A stretch of DNA of 13,185 nt from CAADGY01 sp035714225 (lineage in GTDB: Bacteria > Acidobacteriota > Terriglobia > Bryobacterales > Bryobacteraceae): the NCBI GenBank assembly GCA_035714225.1, contig DASTMK010000295.1:1-13185 (forward strand), written 5' to 3'. Made by a program: the position numbers and the translations under genes. The first letter of the stretch is position 1, and each line of letters opens with the position of its first letter. Shown here piece after piece: positions 1-6,979 of the stretch. The notes below the pieces were generated by a model that saw only the letters and a list, made by a program, of their open reading frames with translations, was not told the origin of the DNA and made no database searches.

Positions 1-871
1 GCCAGTTGGGAAAGGCCGATCGAAACGGCAGGTGCAGCAACCCGAAAATCAGGGAAGCGATCAGCAGGCCCGCCACCGGACTGCTCATCCACTTCGACAA
101 CCACTGTTGCAGGAGTCCGCGTACGAAGAACTCCTCGGAAAGCGCGACCACCCACAGGAACCCAAGGAAGCTGGCGAATGCCGTTAGCGCCAGCTTTGCC
201 GGGTCCACCGGCAGCGAGCGCAGCGTCGCGAAGCCGGTGAGAGCAATCAGGGCCGCTCCCACGGGCAGGAAATAGAGGTAATGCAGAATGCCGATCTTCC
301 AGTCTTTTCGTTCCGGCACAAAGCCGAACCCTGTCCCTTTCACTCCCCTGAGAAAGAGCGCGGAAGCGATACCCAGCCGGATGGACATGAGCTTTCCAAA
401 CATTTCCGCCGGTACGCGTGGATGAGGGTCGACGTAGATGGATTGAAAAATAGTCGAAAGGAATACGATCGCGACGAGCGCGAGAAAGCCGAGGTCGGTG
501 GCCGGATGCTTCGGCAGTATGGCGAACCAGAACGGGATGACAGCGGCGATCAGGCCCAGCAACGCGAAGGACGGCCACTCGAAGGTAGAGGATAGCCCCG
601 CGAAAATAACGTAGGGAACCAGTGCGCTCACCGCCAGGAAGCCGGCAAGCAGGTACCGGCTCCGTACGCCGCTCAGCCGTTGCCGGACGGAAGCAAAGCC
701 GGGCGCGATGTAGAAAGCCGCTTCCACCAGACAGGCCAGGATCACAGCAAGGGCGGCTGAATCCGGGATACCCTGTTGTTTTGAGTAGACGTACCCTGCA
801 ATGCACAGAACGGCCCACAGGATCGCAACTGTGATCCAGAAACCTCGGAGCGGATACTGCATTCGCCTCAT
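1..871 (-). CDS. CPBP-family intramembrane metalloprotease, C-terminus cut by the window edge
   Basis: The frame stays open from ATG at 871 to the window edge (290 codons seen). The protein is strongly hydrophobic with about eight predicted membrane segments, including residues 11-29, 40-60, 73-92, 102-120 and 126-146. Near the visible C-terminus are the signatures of the CPBP (CAAX protease/bacteriocin-processing, Abi) family: EExxxR as SEEFFVRG (Glu246, Glu247, Arg251) and FxxxH as FGLLH (Phe276, His280). Known members are membrane-embedded proteases; the substrate here cannot be inferred. The last conserved motif should lie beyond the edge. An alternative ATG at 862 would avoid overlapping the divergent gene; neither start has a convincing ribosome binding site, although a GGAGGG lies about 24 nt upstream of 871. 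The gene is divergent from the neighbouring exported-protein gene and probably a separate transcription unit. Family assignment is confident; the exact start is not. Confidence 0.85.
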   Translation of the reverse strand, partial: MRRMQYPLRGFWITVAILWAVLCIAGYVYSKQQGIPDSAALAVILACLVEAAFYIAPGFASVRQRLSGVRSRYLLAGFLAVSALVPYVIFAGLSSTFEWPSFALLGLIAAVIPFWFAILPKHPATDLGFLALVAIVFLSTIFQSIYVDPHPRVPAEMFGKLMSIRLGIASALFLRGVKGTGFGFVPERKDWKIGILHYLYFLPVGAALIALTGFATLRSLPVDPAKLALTAFASFLGFLWVVALSEEFFVRGLLQQWLSKWMSSPVAGLLIASLIFGLLHLPFRSAFPNW

Positions 872-1607
872 GGTAGCATTCGTTGTTTTTGTTCCCTCCG
901 TTTTCACCGCCGAGCCGCCGCCGGGATTGCCCAAAAAGGTTGCCGTACGGGAGACTGAGAACGAGGCTGCGCGAGCCGATTACACTTACCGGCAAAGCGT
1001 GGTCATCGAGGAGTTCGACGATCGCGGGATGATCACGGGCCGGTACCGCGAGATCCGCGACATCATTTTCTCGCCCAAAGGCCGCACGGAGCAGATGGTG
1101 GAATCGCCCACCAACAGCCTCAAGCGCCTGTTGCTTACGCCCGAGGATTTTCGGGACATCCGCGAAGTGCAGCCGCTGCTGTTGACCTCGGACCAGCTAT
1201 GGATTTACGAAACACGGTTCCGCGGCGAGGAGCAGGTAAACGGGATCGATTGCTGGCTCCTGGAGGTCCGCCCGCGCCAGATTCTCTCCGGGCAGCGCCT
1301 GTTCGAGGGCATGTTGTGGGTCGACCAACGCGATTACTCCATCATCCAGACGCAGGGCAAGGCGGTACCGGAAATTCTGTCGCTGAAATCGGAAAACCGC
1401 TTCCCCCGGTTTACCACCCTCCGCGAACAGGTGGATGGCAAATACTGGTTTCCCCAACAGACGGTGGCGGACGATACGCTTCACTTCCGGAGCGGTCCGC
1501 AACGCATCCGGATGATCATCCGTTACAGCGACTACAAGAAGTTCTCAGCGGAATCCACGGTGACGTTTGAGGACGCGCCGGCAAATCCACCGCAATCACA
1601 ACGCTGA
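831..1607 (+). CDS. Exported protein of unknown function, possibly LolA/LolB-like fold
   Basis: This gene encodes a roughly 245-258 residue secreted protein. A hydrophobic stretch (MVAFVVFVPSVFTA) is followed by Glu-Pro-Pro-Pro, consistent with a signal peptide cleaved after Ala. The mature part is soluble, alternating beta-like segments rich in charged and aromatic residues, with a central stretch ending in LWVDQRDYSIIQTQGKA. That style resembles the half-barrel lipoprotein-carrier (LolA/LolB-like) proteins common in acidobacteria, but this is inference and no catalytic motif is visible. Start choice is uncertain. ATG at 870 gives a signal peptide with no positive n-region. GTG at 831 (used here) adds Lys-Pro-Arg and Arg before the hydrophobic core and has a weak AGGA upstream. 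ATG at 801 is also open. With the 831 start the gene overlaps the start of the divergent protease gene by about 41 nt. The next plus-strand gene follows after 42 nt, so the two may form a small unit. Confidence 0.7.
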   Translation: MIQKPRSGYCIRLMVAFVVFVPSVFTAEPPPGLPKKVAVRETENEAARADYTYRQSVVIEEFDDRGMITGRYREIRDIIFSPKGRTEQMVESPTNSLKRLLLTPEDFRDIREVQPLLLTSDQLWIYETRFRGEEQVNGIDCWLLEVRPRQILSGQRLFEGMLWVDQRDYSIIQTQGKAVPEILSLKSENRFPRFTTLREQVDGKYWFPQQTVADDTLHFRSGPQRIRMIIRYSDYKKFSAESTVTFEDAPANPPQSQR

Positions 1608-1637
1608 CACGGCCTGCGCGCAATTCTCAAATTACCG

Positions 1638-1643
1638 GATAAT
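1638..1643 (+). promoter_or_regulatory. Possible -10 element immediately upstream of the 1650 gene
   Basis: GATAAT matches five of six positions of the sigma70 -10 consensus and ends six bases before the ATG at 1650. If used, transcription would begin at or next to the start codon, giving a leaderless message; this fits the absence of a Shine-Dalgarno sequence there. No matching -35 box is seen at the proper spacing, so the call is weak. Confidence 0.25.
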
Positions 1644-1649
1644 ACAAAT

Positions 1650-2207
1650 ATGAGGGCTTTCGTTGCGGCCCTGGTCTTGGCAGGCTTACTGGCAGTCCAG
1701 GCTTCCACCTCCGACTACGTTTCCGCGAAGAGCAAGATACAGGCGATTGAAAAGCAGCGGGCGCCCGCGCGTGTCACTTTAAACGAAGCCGAACTGAACG
1801 CCTGGATCCGGGGAGAGTTGCCGGATTTATGGAAGGAGGGACTGCGGAATCCGCGGGTCGAGTTGAACAACGGCACAGCCTCCGGCTACGCTCTCGTGAA
1901 TTTCGCCAGGCTGAAGCAGGCGGGCGGCGATCCACCTGGATGGTTCACGCGCGCTCTACTCGACGGTGAAAAACCGGTGAGCGTCACGACGAGAGTACGA
2001 ACCCACGACGGCATGGCCCAGGTGGATGTGGAGAACGTCACCGTTTCCGGCATTCCCATCGAAGGCGCCGCGTTGGATTTCCTGATCCGAAATTTCGTGC
2101 GGTCGCGGTATCCCGAAGCCAAGATCGGACAGCCCTTCGAGATGGGCTACGGAATGCAAAAGCTCGAACTCAAGCCCAAACACGTTACGATTCTGATGCG
2201 GAAGTGA
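1650..2207 (+). CDS. Small exported protein of unknown function
   Basis: A 185-residue protein beginning with a clear signal peptide (MRAFVAALVLAGLLAVQAS), probably cleaved after Ala18. The rest is soluble. A helical segment (about residues 25-65, containing LNEAELNAWIRGELPDLW) is followed by beta-rich sequence with paired phrases such as VSVTTRVRTHDGMAQVDVENVTVSGIPIEG, and it ends in LELKPKHVTILMRK. The pattern of a signal peptide plus an elongated beta domain recalls lipid-binding or periplasmic scaffold proteins, but I do not recognise the family and assign no function. There is no membrane anchor other than the signal. No ribosome binding site is visible before the ATG. The gene follows the upstream exported-protein gene by 42 nt and converges on hemY, overlapping its last 23 nt; there is no terminator-like hairpin between the two. 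Confidence 0.75.
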   Translation: MRAFVAALVLAGLLAVQASTSDYVSAKSKIQAIEKQRAPARVTLNEAELNAWIRGELPDLWKEGLRNPRVELNNGTASGYALVNFARLKQAGGDPPGWFTRALLDGEKPVSVTTRVRTHDGMAQVDVENVTVSGIPIEGAALDFLIRNFVRSRYPEAKIGQPFEMGYGMQKLELKPKHVTILMRK

Positions 2208-3564
2208 TCCGTCCGGCCGCCTGTTTGCCCAACCGGATACAATCGGGGACACCGATTCCGTAATAGGCATTGCCGGCAAGCGAGAGCCCTTCGATGCGTG
2301 CCGTCCGCTGCTCGATCTCCTTGAGGCGGCTTTCGTGACCGACGGTATATTGTGCCATCGATCGCGGCCAGCGCGAGATGCGCACAAGCTCCGGCGCGGC
2401 GGTCACTCCCATAATGCCGCTCAGCTCAGCCCGTACGGCGGCGGTGATGGTCTCATCGCTCTCTCGTAGAAAGCTGTCGTCCAGACCACCTACAAAACAG
2501 CGCAGCACCACCCACTCCTCCGGAATCCGATGGGCGAATTTGTTTCCCACCCACGTACAGGCCACCAGCGTTCGCCGTTCCTTTCTGGGGACCAGAAATC
2601 CAAACCCCTTCAGCGACTGTCCGAACGATTGCCGCCGGTATCCCAGGGCGAGCGTCATCGATGAACTATAGGGAATCGACTCGAGGCAACGCCCAAGCTC
2701 GGGATCCAGCATGCCTGCCAATGGGGCAGCCGCATACGCCTGGCATGCCAGCACTACGTGCGACGCTTCGAGCCACGCGCCGTTGACACGAATTCGAAAT
2801 CCCGCCGGAGTCTTCTCCATCGCATCGGCGTGTCCCTGTATCACTTCCATGCGGCTCCCGATCGCTCCGGTAAGCGTTTCAATCAGGTGCCCCAGCCCTC
2901 GCTTGAGTGTCCGGAACAGCGGGCCGGAAGCGTCGCTCCGCTTCCGCTTCCTGCGCTGATCGAGCACGCCTCGCGTGAGGCTGCCGTATTCGTATTCCAG
3001 TTCCGCGAAGCGCGGCAACACGCTCGAGACGCTCAGCCGGTTTGGATCGCCGCCATAGACGCCGGCAAGGAGGGGCTCAGCCAGATACTCGACCGCTTCC
3101 CGCCCGTAGTGATCTTCGATGAACTCGGACACCGACCGGTCCCTAGGGCGCTCGGCGGGCGGCCGGCGGAAGAACTCGAGGCCCATCCGCAATTTCGTCG
3201 GCCAGCTCAGAAGTCCCGAAGCGATGATGGGCATCACCTTGGTCGGCACCATCATCATCAAGCCATCGGGCAGCGGCACCAGCCTTCCGTGCTTTACCAC
3301 GTAGGTCACGCGCAGATGGTCGTTCGAGCCAATCACCTCATCCGCAAGCCCGAGTTCGCAAATCAGGTCCATCGCCCACGGCTTGGCGGAAAGAAAGCTG
3401 TCGGGACCGGCTTCAATCACGCAGCCTTCAAGCGTGTCGGTGCGAATCACTCCACCCAGGTGCGATCTGGCTTCGATCAAAGTAGGTTCGATGCCGGCCT
3501 TGGCAAGATAGTAGGCCGTGGAAAGACCCGAGATTCCGCCGCCGATGATGACCGCCCGCCGCAT
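2185..3564 (-). CDS. hemY: Oxygen-dependent porphyrinogen oxidase (protoporphyrinogen/coproporphyrinogen III oxidase)
   Basis: This 459-residue FAD enzyme removes six electrons from a porphyrinogen late in haem synthesis. Seen: an N-terminal Rossmann motif AVIIGGGISG (residues 4-13) with the ribose-binding acidic residue Glu31 in LIEARSHLGG; the family phrase PLLAGVYGGDP in the central region; and a C-terminal FAD-binding stretch LAGNAYYGIGVPDCIRLGK near residues 428-450. Length matches the HemY/CgoX family (about 450-480). ATG at 3564 is preferred because its A overlaps the TGA of hemH (TGATG), implying translational coupling; the GTG at 3567 directly before it is an alternative. Whether the physiological substrate is protoporphyrinogen IX or coproporphyrinogen III (CgoX of the coproporphyrin-dependent route) cannot be settled from this gene. 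Being last in the haem run, it overlaps the convergent hypothetical gene by 23 nt. It is also called hemG in some annotation schemes. Confidence 0.95.
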   Translation of the reverse strand: MRRAVIIGGGISGLSTAYYLAKAGIEPTLIEARSHLGGVIRTDTLEGCVIEAGPDSFLSAKPWAMDLICELGLADEVIGSNDHLRVTYVVKHGRLVPLPDGLMMMVPTKVMPIIASGLLSWPTKLRMGLEFFRRPPAERPRDRSVSEFIEDHYGREAVEYLAEPLLAGVYGGDPNRLSVSSVLPRFAELEYEYGSLTRGVLDQRRKRKRSDASGPLFRTLKRGLGHLIETLTGAIGSRMEVIQGHADAMEKTPAGFRIRVNGAWLEASHVVLACQAYAAAPLAGMLDPELGRCLESIPYSSSMTLALGYRRQSFGQSLKGFGFLVPRKERRTLVACTWVGNKFAHRIPEEWVVLRCFVGGLDDSFLRESDETITAAVRAELSGIMGVTAAPELVRISRWPRSMAQYTVGHESRLKEIEQRTARIEGLSLAGNAYYGIGVPDCIRLGKQAAGRITSASES

Positions 3565-4445
3565 CACACCAACTTCTGCGAAGCCACTCCGGCAAGAGCC
3601 GAGATCAACTCCGGGGAACTGTTCAGCGACTCGGGACGAGTGATTCCGATTCCCCGTTCGCGCGCGTACCGGCGGAACAGGATATCGACATCGTACAGGA
3701 TCTCGACGTGATCGGAAACAAATCCGATCGGGTGGATCACCACGTTCCGGACCCCTTCGGCTGCAAACGCATCCAGGCGGCTTTCCACCGGCGGCCCCAA
3801 CCAGTTTTCACCGGTCATCCCCTCGCTCTGATACGCGAAATCCCAGTCTTCAACGCCCGCCCGTTCCGCCACCAGAGATGCCGTGGTCTTCGCTTCTTTG
3901 CTGTAAGGATCGGGGCTTTGAACAACTTTTTCCTCCGGGATGCTGTGCGCCGTGAAGAGCACTTTTTCCGCCGGCAGGAGCGGCAAGAGTTTCGCGGCAA
4001 AGGCATCAATGAGCATCGGATGGTCGTGAAAGCTTTTGGCCCAGACGATTTCGGAAGTCATGTGGAGCGCCCGCTTGGCTTCCTGGGTACGGCGGAAGTA
4101 AAGACCTACGCTGACGCGCGAATACTGCGGCGCCAGGCAGATGGCGACGATTCGCTCGATCGAGTCGCGCTGCATCTGCTCCATGGTCTCGGCGATAAAC
4201 GGGTGCCAGTTACGCATCCCGAAATAGACCCTTACGGGAGCGAGCACCGCCTGGAGCGCTTCCGCCTGCTCGCGCGTACGGGCCAGAAGGGGCGACCCGC
4301 CGCCGATCTCCTCGTACCGCCGTTTAATTTCCCGGATCACCGGCGCCGGCAGTGGACGTCCCGGACGTATATATTCGAGATATTTCTCCACATCGTCCAG
4401 CGTCTCGGGCGCGCCATGCGCCAGCAGCAGGACGGCCTGCTTCAC
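3564..4445 (-). CDS. hemH: Ferrochelatase (protoporphyrin or coproporphyrin type)
   Basis: A 293-residue ferrochelatase, which inserts Fe2+ into the porphyrin ring. Seen: the catalytic His in FTAHSIP (His167) and the catalytic acidic residue in GFVSDHVEILYDVD (Glu248), plus RRYEEIGGGSPL (residues 42-53) and SEGMTGENWLGP (207-218), all characteristic of the family. Length and these phrases resemble the monomeric Bacillus subtilis type, with no C-terminal extension or iron-sulphur cysteines. By alignment from memory, Tyr13 of B. subtilis, the haem-iron ligand in that enzyme, is His10 here (LLLAHGAP against LVMAYGTP). The start is GTG at 4445, which overlaps the hemE stop as GTGA. The stop overlaps the hemY ATG as TGATG. 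The gene lies between hemE and hemY exactly as in the Bacillus hemEHY order, so co-translation is likely. Confidence 0.96.
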   Translation of the reverse strand: MKQAVLLLAHGAPETLDDVEKYLEYIRPGRPLPAPVIREIKRRYEEIGGGSPLLARTREQAEALQAVLAPVRVYFGMRNWHPFIAETMEQMQRDSIERIVAICLAPQYSRVSVGLYFRRTQEAKRALHMTSEIVWAKSFHDHPMLIDAFAAKLLPLLPAEKVLFTAHSIPEEKVVQSPDPYSKEAKTTASLVAERAGVEDWDFAYQSEGMTGENWLGPPVESRLDAFAAEGVRNVVIHPIGFVSDHVEILYDVDILFRRYARERGIGITRPESLNSSPELISALAGVASQKLV

Positions 4446-5464
4446 GGACGCAGTTCCCGCACCAGTTGCACCACGGCTTTCACGTTCTCGACAGGAGTTT
4501 CCGGCAACACGCCATGGCCCAGGTTGAAGATGTGGCCGGGCTTCGTGCCCGTACGCTTCAGCAGTTCATGCACGCGCACGCGCAGTTCGGATAAAGGCGC
4601 AAACAGCACCGCCGGATCGAGGTTGCCTTGAATCGCGGACCGGTAGCTGATGTCCATCCACGCCTGGTCGATGTTGATGCGCCAGTCGACGCCCATGACA
4701 TCGCCGCCGGCGGCGTGCAGTTCCCGGAAGAATCCCGCCGCGCCGGTGCCGAAATGAATGACGGGAACTCCACTGGAACGGATGCGTTCAATCAGCGCCC
4801 GCGAGTACTGTTGAACATAGCGGACGTAGTCGTCCGGCCCAAGCGCTCCGGCCCAGCTATCGAATACCTGGATCGCCCGGGCGCCGGCCGAAACCTGAAT
4901 AAGCGCATACGGTCCCAGCACATCGACGATCTTGCCCATCAGCCGCCGCCACAGGGTCTCGTCGTTGTACATGAGTTGCTTGGTCTTGAGAAACGTCCGG
5001 GAAGGCCCGCCCTCGATCATGTAGCTGGCCAGCGTAAACGGCGCGCCGACAAACCCGATTACGGGAGCTCTTCCGCCCAGCGCCTTCACCACGATTTGAA
5101 TCGACTCGCCAACGTAACCGAGATCGTCGGTGTTGGAGATGGACAAGGTATCGATATCGCCGGACGTCCGCACGGGATTGTCGATACGGGGTCCTTCACC
5201 CGCCACAAACTCGAGCTTCAGCCCCATCGGTTCCACCGGCAGCAGGAGGTCGGCGAAAATAATGGCTGCGTCGACATCCAGGATTTCGATCGGTTGGAGC
5301 GTTACCGTGGCGGCCAGATCCGGCCGCTTGCAGATCTCGAGGATGCTATGTTTCGAACGCACCTCGCGGTATTGCTTCAGGTACCGGCCCGCCTGGCGCA
5401 TGAACCATACGGGTCTTACATCCGTAGGTCTGCGGCGGCAGGCGTCGAGGAAACGGCTGTTCAT
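4442..5464 (-). CDS. hemE: Uroporphyrinogen III decarboxylase
   Basis: This gene encodes a cytoplasmic enzyme that removes four carboxyl groups from uroporphyrinogen III to give coproporphyrinogen III. Seen in a 340-residue protein: the N-terminal signature RPVWFMRQAGRYL (residues 17-29), the active-site Asp72 in IIFADLLLPVEPMGL, Tyr148 in GFVGAPFTLASYMIEGG, and the C-terminal NLGHGVLPETP with His317. Length is normal for the family. I chose ATG 5464 because it forms an ATGA overlap with the apbE stop, matching the tight junctions on either side; the in-frame ATG at 5479 would add five residues (MRVAP) and a 19-nt overlap. The end overlaps the hemH start by four bases (GTGA). With hemH and hemY it carries late haem synthesis; other haem genes, including any hemQ/chdC, are not in this window. 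Confidence 0.97.
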   Translation of the reverse strand: MNSRFLDACRRRPTDVRPVWFMRQAGRYLKQYREVRSKHSILEICKRPDLAATVTLQPIEILDVDAAIIFADLLLPVEPMGLKLEFVAGEGPRIDNPVRTSGDIDTLSISNTDDLGYVGESIQIVVKALGGRAPVIGFVGAPFTLASYMIEGGPSRTFLKTKQLMYNDETLWRRLMGKIVDVLGPYALIQVSAGARAIQVFDSWAGALGPDDYVRYVQQYSRALIERIRSSGVPVIHFGTGAAGFFRELHAAGGDVMGVDWRINIDQAWMDISYRSAIQGNLDPAVLFAPLSELRVRVHELLKRTGTKPGHIFNLGHGVLPETPVENVKAVVQLVRELRP

Positions 5465-6426
5465 TGGAGCCACGCGCATGCCTGTCCCACTTTGTCTTCG
5501 CAGAGAAATACGCGAAATCCTTTCGGTTTATGTTGGGCCGTCCATTCCCGGCCCTGAATAAAAAACGGCTTGGTCCACGCTTCGCTGTCGATCGTCCGTG
5601 GAGCCACTACGGAAACCGACAACGTCCCTTCCGCCGGAAAGCCCGTGCGGGGATCCATGATGTGACTGTACATCCGGCCCTCGGCCCGGAAGAATTTTTC
5701 ATAACTTCCCGACGTGGACATGGATTCGTCTCTCAGACACACCTCTTCTATTGTGCGGTCGTGTTTACGCGGATCCCGAATGGCCACCCGCCATCCCTTT
5801 TCACCGCGAGGTCCGCCGATCGCGTAGATACTGCTGCCCCCCGCCGTGATCAGCGCCGAGTCGATACCGCCCGATCTCAAAACCTCTACCATCCGGTCTA
5901 CGGCATACCCTTTTCCGATGCCGCCCGGGTCGATCTCTACTCCCTTCCGGGTGAAACGAACAGTGCGTTCCGCCGGATCGAGCACGATATTGCCGTATCC
6001 CACCTTCGAGAGTACGGCCCGCACCTCCGCGCGATGCGGCAGCCGGCCGGAGCCTTTGTAAAAACCCCACAATTTCATCAGCGGGCCCACTGTGATATCG
6101 AACGTCCCTTCGCTGCGGCGGCTGTAGTCCACGCATGCCTGGATGAGATCGAACAATTCCTGCGATACCCGGACCGGCCGCCCGGCCGCATCCCGGTTTA
6201 CCTGGCTCCACTCGCTGTTCGGACGGTAGTTCGACAGCAGGTGGTCCAGGCGCCGGACTTCCTCGAAAGACTGCTCCACCGCGGCCCGCATCCGGACTGC
6301 ATCCTGCCCGTAGGCCACCACCGAAAACGCCGTGCCCATGGCCTCCTGGGTATCTTCCAGGCGGAGAAGATCTCCGGAAAGGCCCAGTGCCGGGGCCAAC
6401 AACAAAAGTAGCACAAACTGTTTCAT
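5461..6426 (-). CDS. apbE: FAD:protein FMN transferase, exported
   Basis: ApbE/Ftp enzymes split FAD and attach FMN covalently to Ser/Thr of target proteins such as subunits of Nqr, Rnf and related redox complexes, usually outside the cytoplasmic membrane. Seen in 321 residues: a hydrophobic signal peptide (MKQFVLLLLLAPALGLSG, no lipobox Cys), EAMGTAF (28-34), LSNYRPNSEWSQVN (64-77), TVGPLMKLWGF (112-122), IDPGGIGKGYAVD (165-177), GGSS (196-199), STSGSY (237-242) and HIMDPRTGFP (255-264). The late metal-binding segment, usually ADA-x-x-T, reads DSEAWTK (280-286), so Glu may stand for Asp; this is an observation from a remembered alignment. The start ATG overlaps the rbfA stop (TGATG) and the stop overlaps the hemE start (ATGA). 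No flavinylation target is encoded nearby; the tight linkage to haem genes suggests a shared respiratory context but not a specific partner. Confidence 0.95.
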   Translation of the reverse strand: MKQFVLLLLLAPALGLSGDLLRLEDTQEAMGTAFSVVAYGQDAVRMRAAVEQSFEEVRRLDHLLSNYRPNSEWSQVNRDAAGRPVRVSQELFDLIQACVDYSRRSEGTFDITVGPLMKLWGFYKGSGRLPHRAEVRAVLSKVGYGNIVLDPAERTVRFTRKGVEIDPGGIGKGYAVDRMVEVLRSGGIDSALITAGGSSIYAIGGPRGEKGWRVAIRDPRKHDRTIEEVCLRDESMSTSGSYEKFFRAEGRMYSHIMDPRTGFPAEGTLSVSVVAPRTIDSEAWTKPFFIQGREWTAQHKPKGFRVFLCEDKVGQACAWLQ

Positions 6427-6818
6427 CAGAAAGGGTTTTTCTTCGAAGAACCTTCATCCGGCGCCGGGGACCGGGGGCGGCCCTTGCGAATACGCTTGAT
6501 GAGAACATCCAGGCGGGAAGGGTCTACCAACGCATCGGCTTCAAAATGAATCTCGGGGATCCGGAAAAGCTCCAGGCGCCGCGCCAGTTCCCGCCGGACG
6601 TAATGCCGGGCGCCTTCGAGCGCCTCCAGGCTCTCCTTGCGCTCTTCGGGCTTGCCTGACAGCGCCACCCTCACACGCGCGTGCCGGGAATCCGGGGAGA
6701 CGTGGACGTCGGTCACCGAAACCGCGCCAATCCGGGGGTCGGTCAATTCAAAGCCGACGATCTCCGCCAATTCTTCCCGCATCGCTTCGGAAACACGCTG
6801 AAGACGGCGCTCTTCCAT
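6426..6818 (-). CDS. rbfA: Ribosome-binding factor A
   Basis: RbfA is a small KH-like protein that binds the immature 30S subunit and helps mature the 16S rRNA 5' region, with a role in cold adaptation in E. coli. The 130-residue product begins MEERRLQRVSEAMREELAEIV and contains DPRIGAVSVTDVHVSPDSRHARVRVAL (about residues 27-53) and the ARRLELFRIPEIHFEAD segment, all typical of the family. A charged Arg/Lys/Pro tail (about 108-130) extends past the domain. The start is well supported: AGAGGAG lies 7 nt before the ATG. Upstream is a 199-bp gap with the 113-bp palindromic repeat, separating it from ylxP; downstream the stop overlaps the apbE start as TGATG. It is therefore both the last gene of the ribosome-maturation set and the first of the tightly coupled haem arm. 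Confidence 0.95.
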   Translation of the reverse strand: MEERRLQRVSEAMREELAEIVGFELTDPRIGAVSVTDVHVSPDSRHARVRVALSGKPEERKESLEALEGARHYVRRELARRLELFRIPEIHFEADALVDPSRLDVLIKRIRKGRPRSPAPDEGSSKKNPF

Positions 6819-6825
6819 CGTCGGA

Positions 6826-6832
6826 CTCCTCT
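6826..6832 (-). promoter_or_regulatory. Strong ribosome binding site of rbfA
   Basis: On the minus strand AGAGGAG stands 7 nt before the rbfA ATG. It is one of the best Shine-Dalgarno sequences in the cluster and allows independent translation re-entry after the long repeat-bearing gap. Confidence 0.75.
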
Positions 6833-6866
6833 ACTTCTTGCCTCCACCGCCGCTCCGTAAGAAGGC

Positions 6867-6979
6867 GTGAAAGATTCAGAGCCACAGATGGACACAGATG
6901 AACACAGATTGAAAACAGGGAACTTATCTGTGTTCATCCGTGTTCATCCGTGGCTAAATTCAATTTCTTCACAGCTTCT
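6867..6979 (+). repeat. 113-bp palindromic repeat, copy 1 (in the ylxP-rbfA gap)
   Basis: Two 29-base arms (6881-6909 and 6926-6954) are inverted repeats of one another with three mismatches, each convertible to G-U pairing on one of the two strands' RNAs, around a 16-base loop. Inside each arm the unit CACAGAT recurs every 10 bases. The flanks run from GTGAAAGATTCAG to CTTCACAGCTTCT and are shared with copy 2. On the plus strand this copy matches the reverse complement of copy 2 at about 105 of 113 positions by hand alignment. Weaker similarity continues about 18 bases further toward rbfA. It contains no gene. I recall similar GTTCATCYGTG-type palindromes in many environmental bacterial genomes; a non-autonomous mobile element or REP-like sequence is the likeliest reading. 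Confidence 0.85.

Noticed and set aside
6..834. Short plus-strand open frames across the first 830 bases
   Set aside because: They are opposite an intact CPBP protease frame with its EExxxR and FxxxH motifs and multiple membrane segments.
2758..5557. Several 300-codon plus-strand frames opposite hemY, hemH, hemE and apbE
   Set aside because: The minus-strand genes carry clear catalytic motifs throughout; the antisense products are Arg/His/Pro-rich without domains.
6846..6860. 15-base match between the copy 1 flank (CCGCCGCTCCGTAAG) and the copy 2 flank (12981-12994 region) on the same strand, suggesting an extra direct repeat
   Set aside because: The flanks align better in the same inverted sense as the 113-bp core with a few gaps; the same-strand match is favoured by the near-palindromic GCCGCGGC core and is probably chance.
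6867..6979. CRISPR-like array or tandem repeat suggested by recurring CACAGAT units
   Set aside because: The 10-bp units lie inside two inverted arms with no spacers; it is a palindromic element, not an array.
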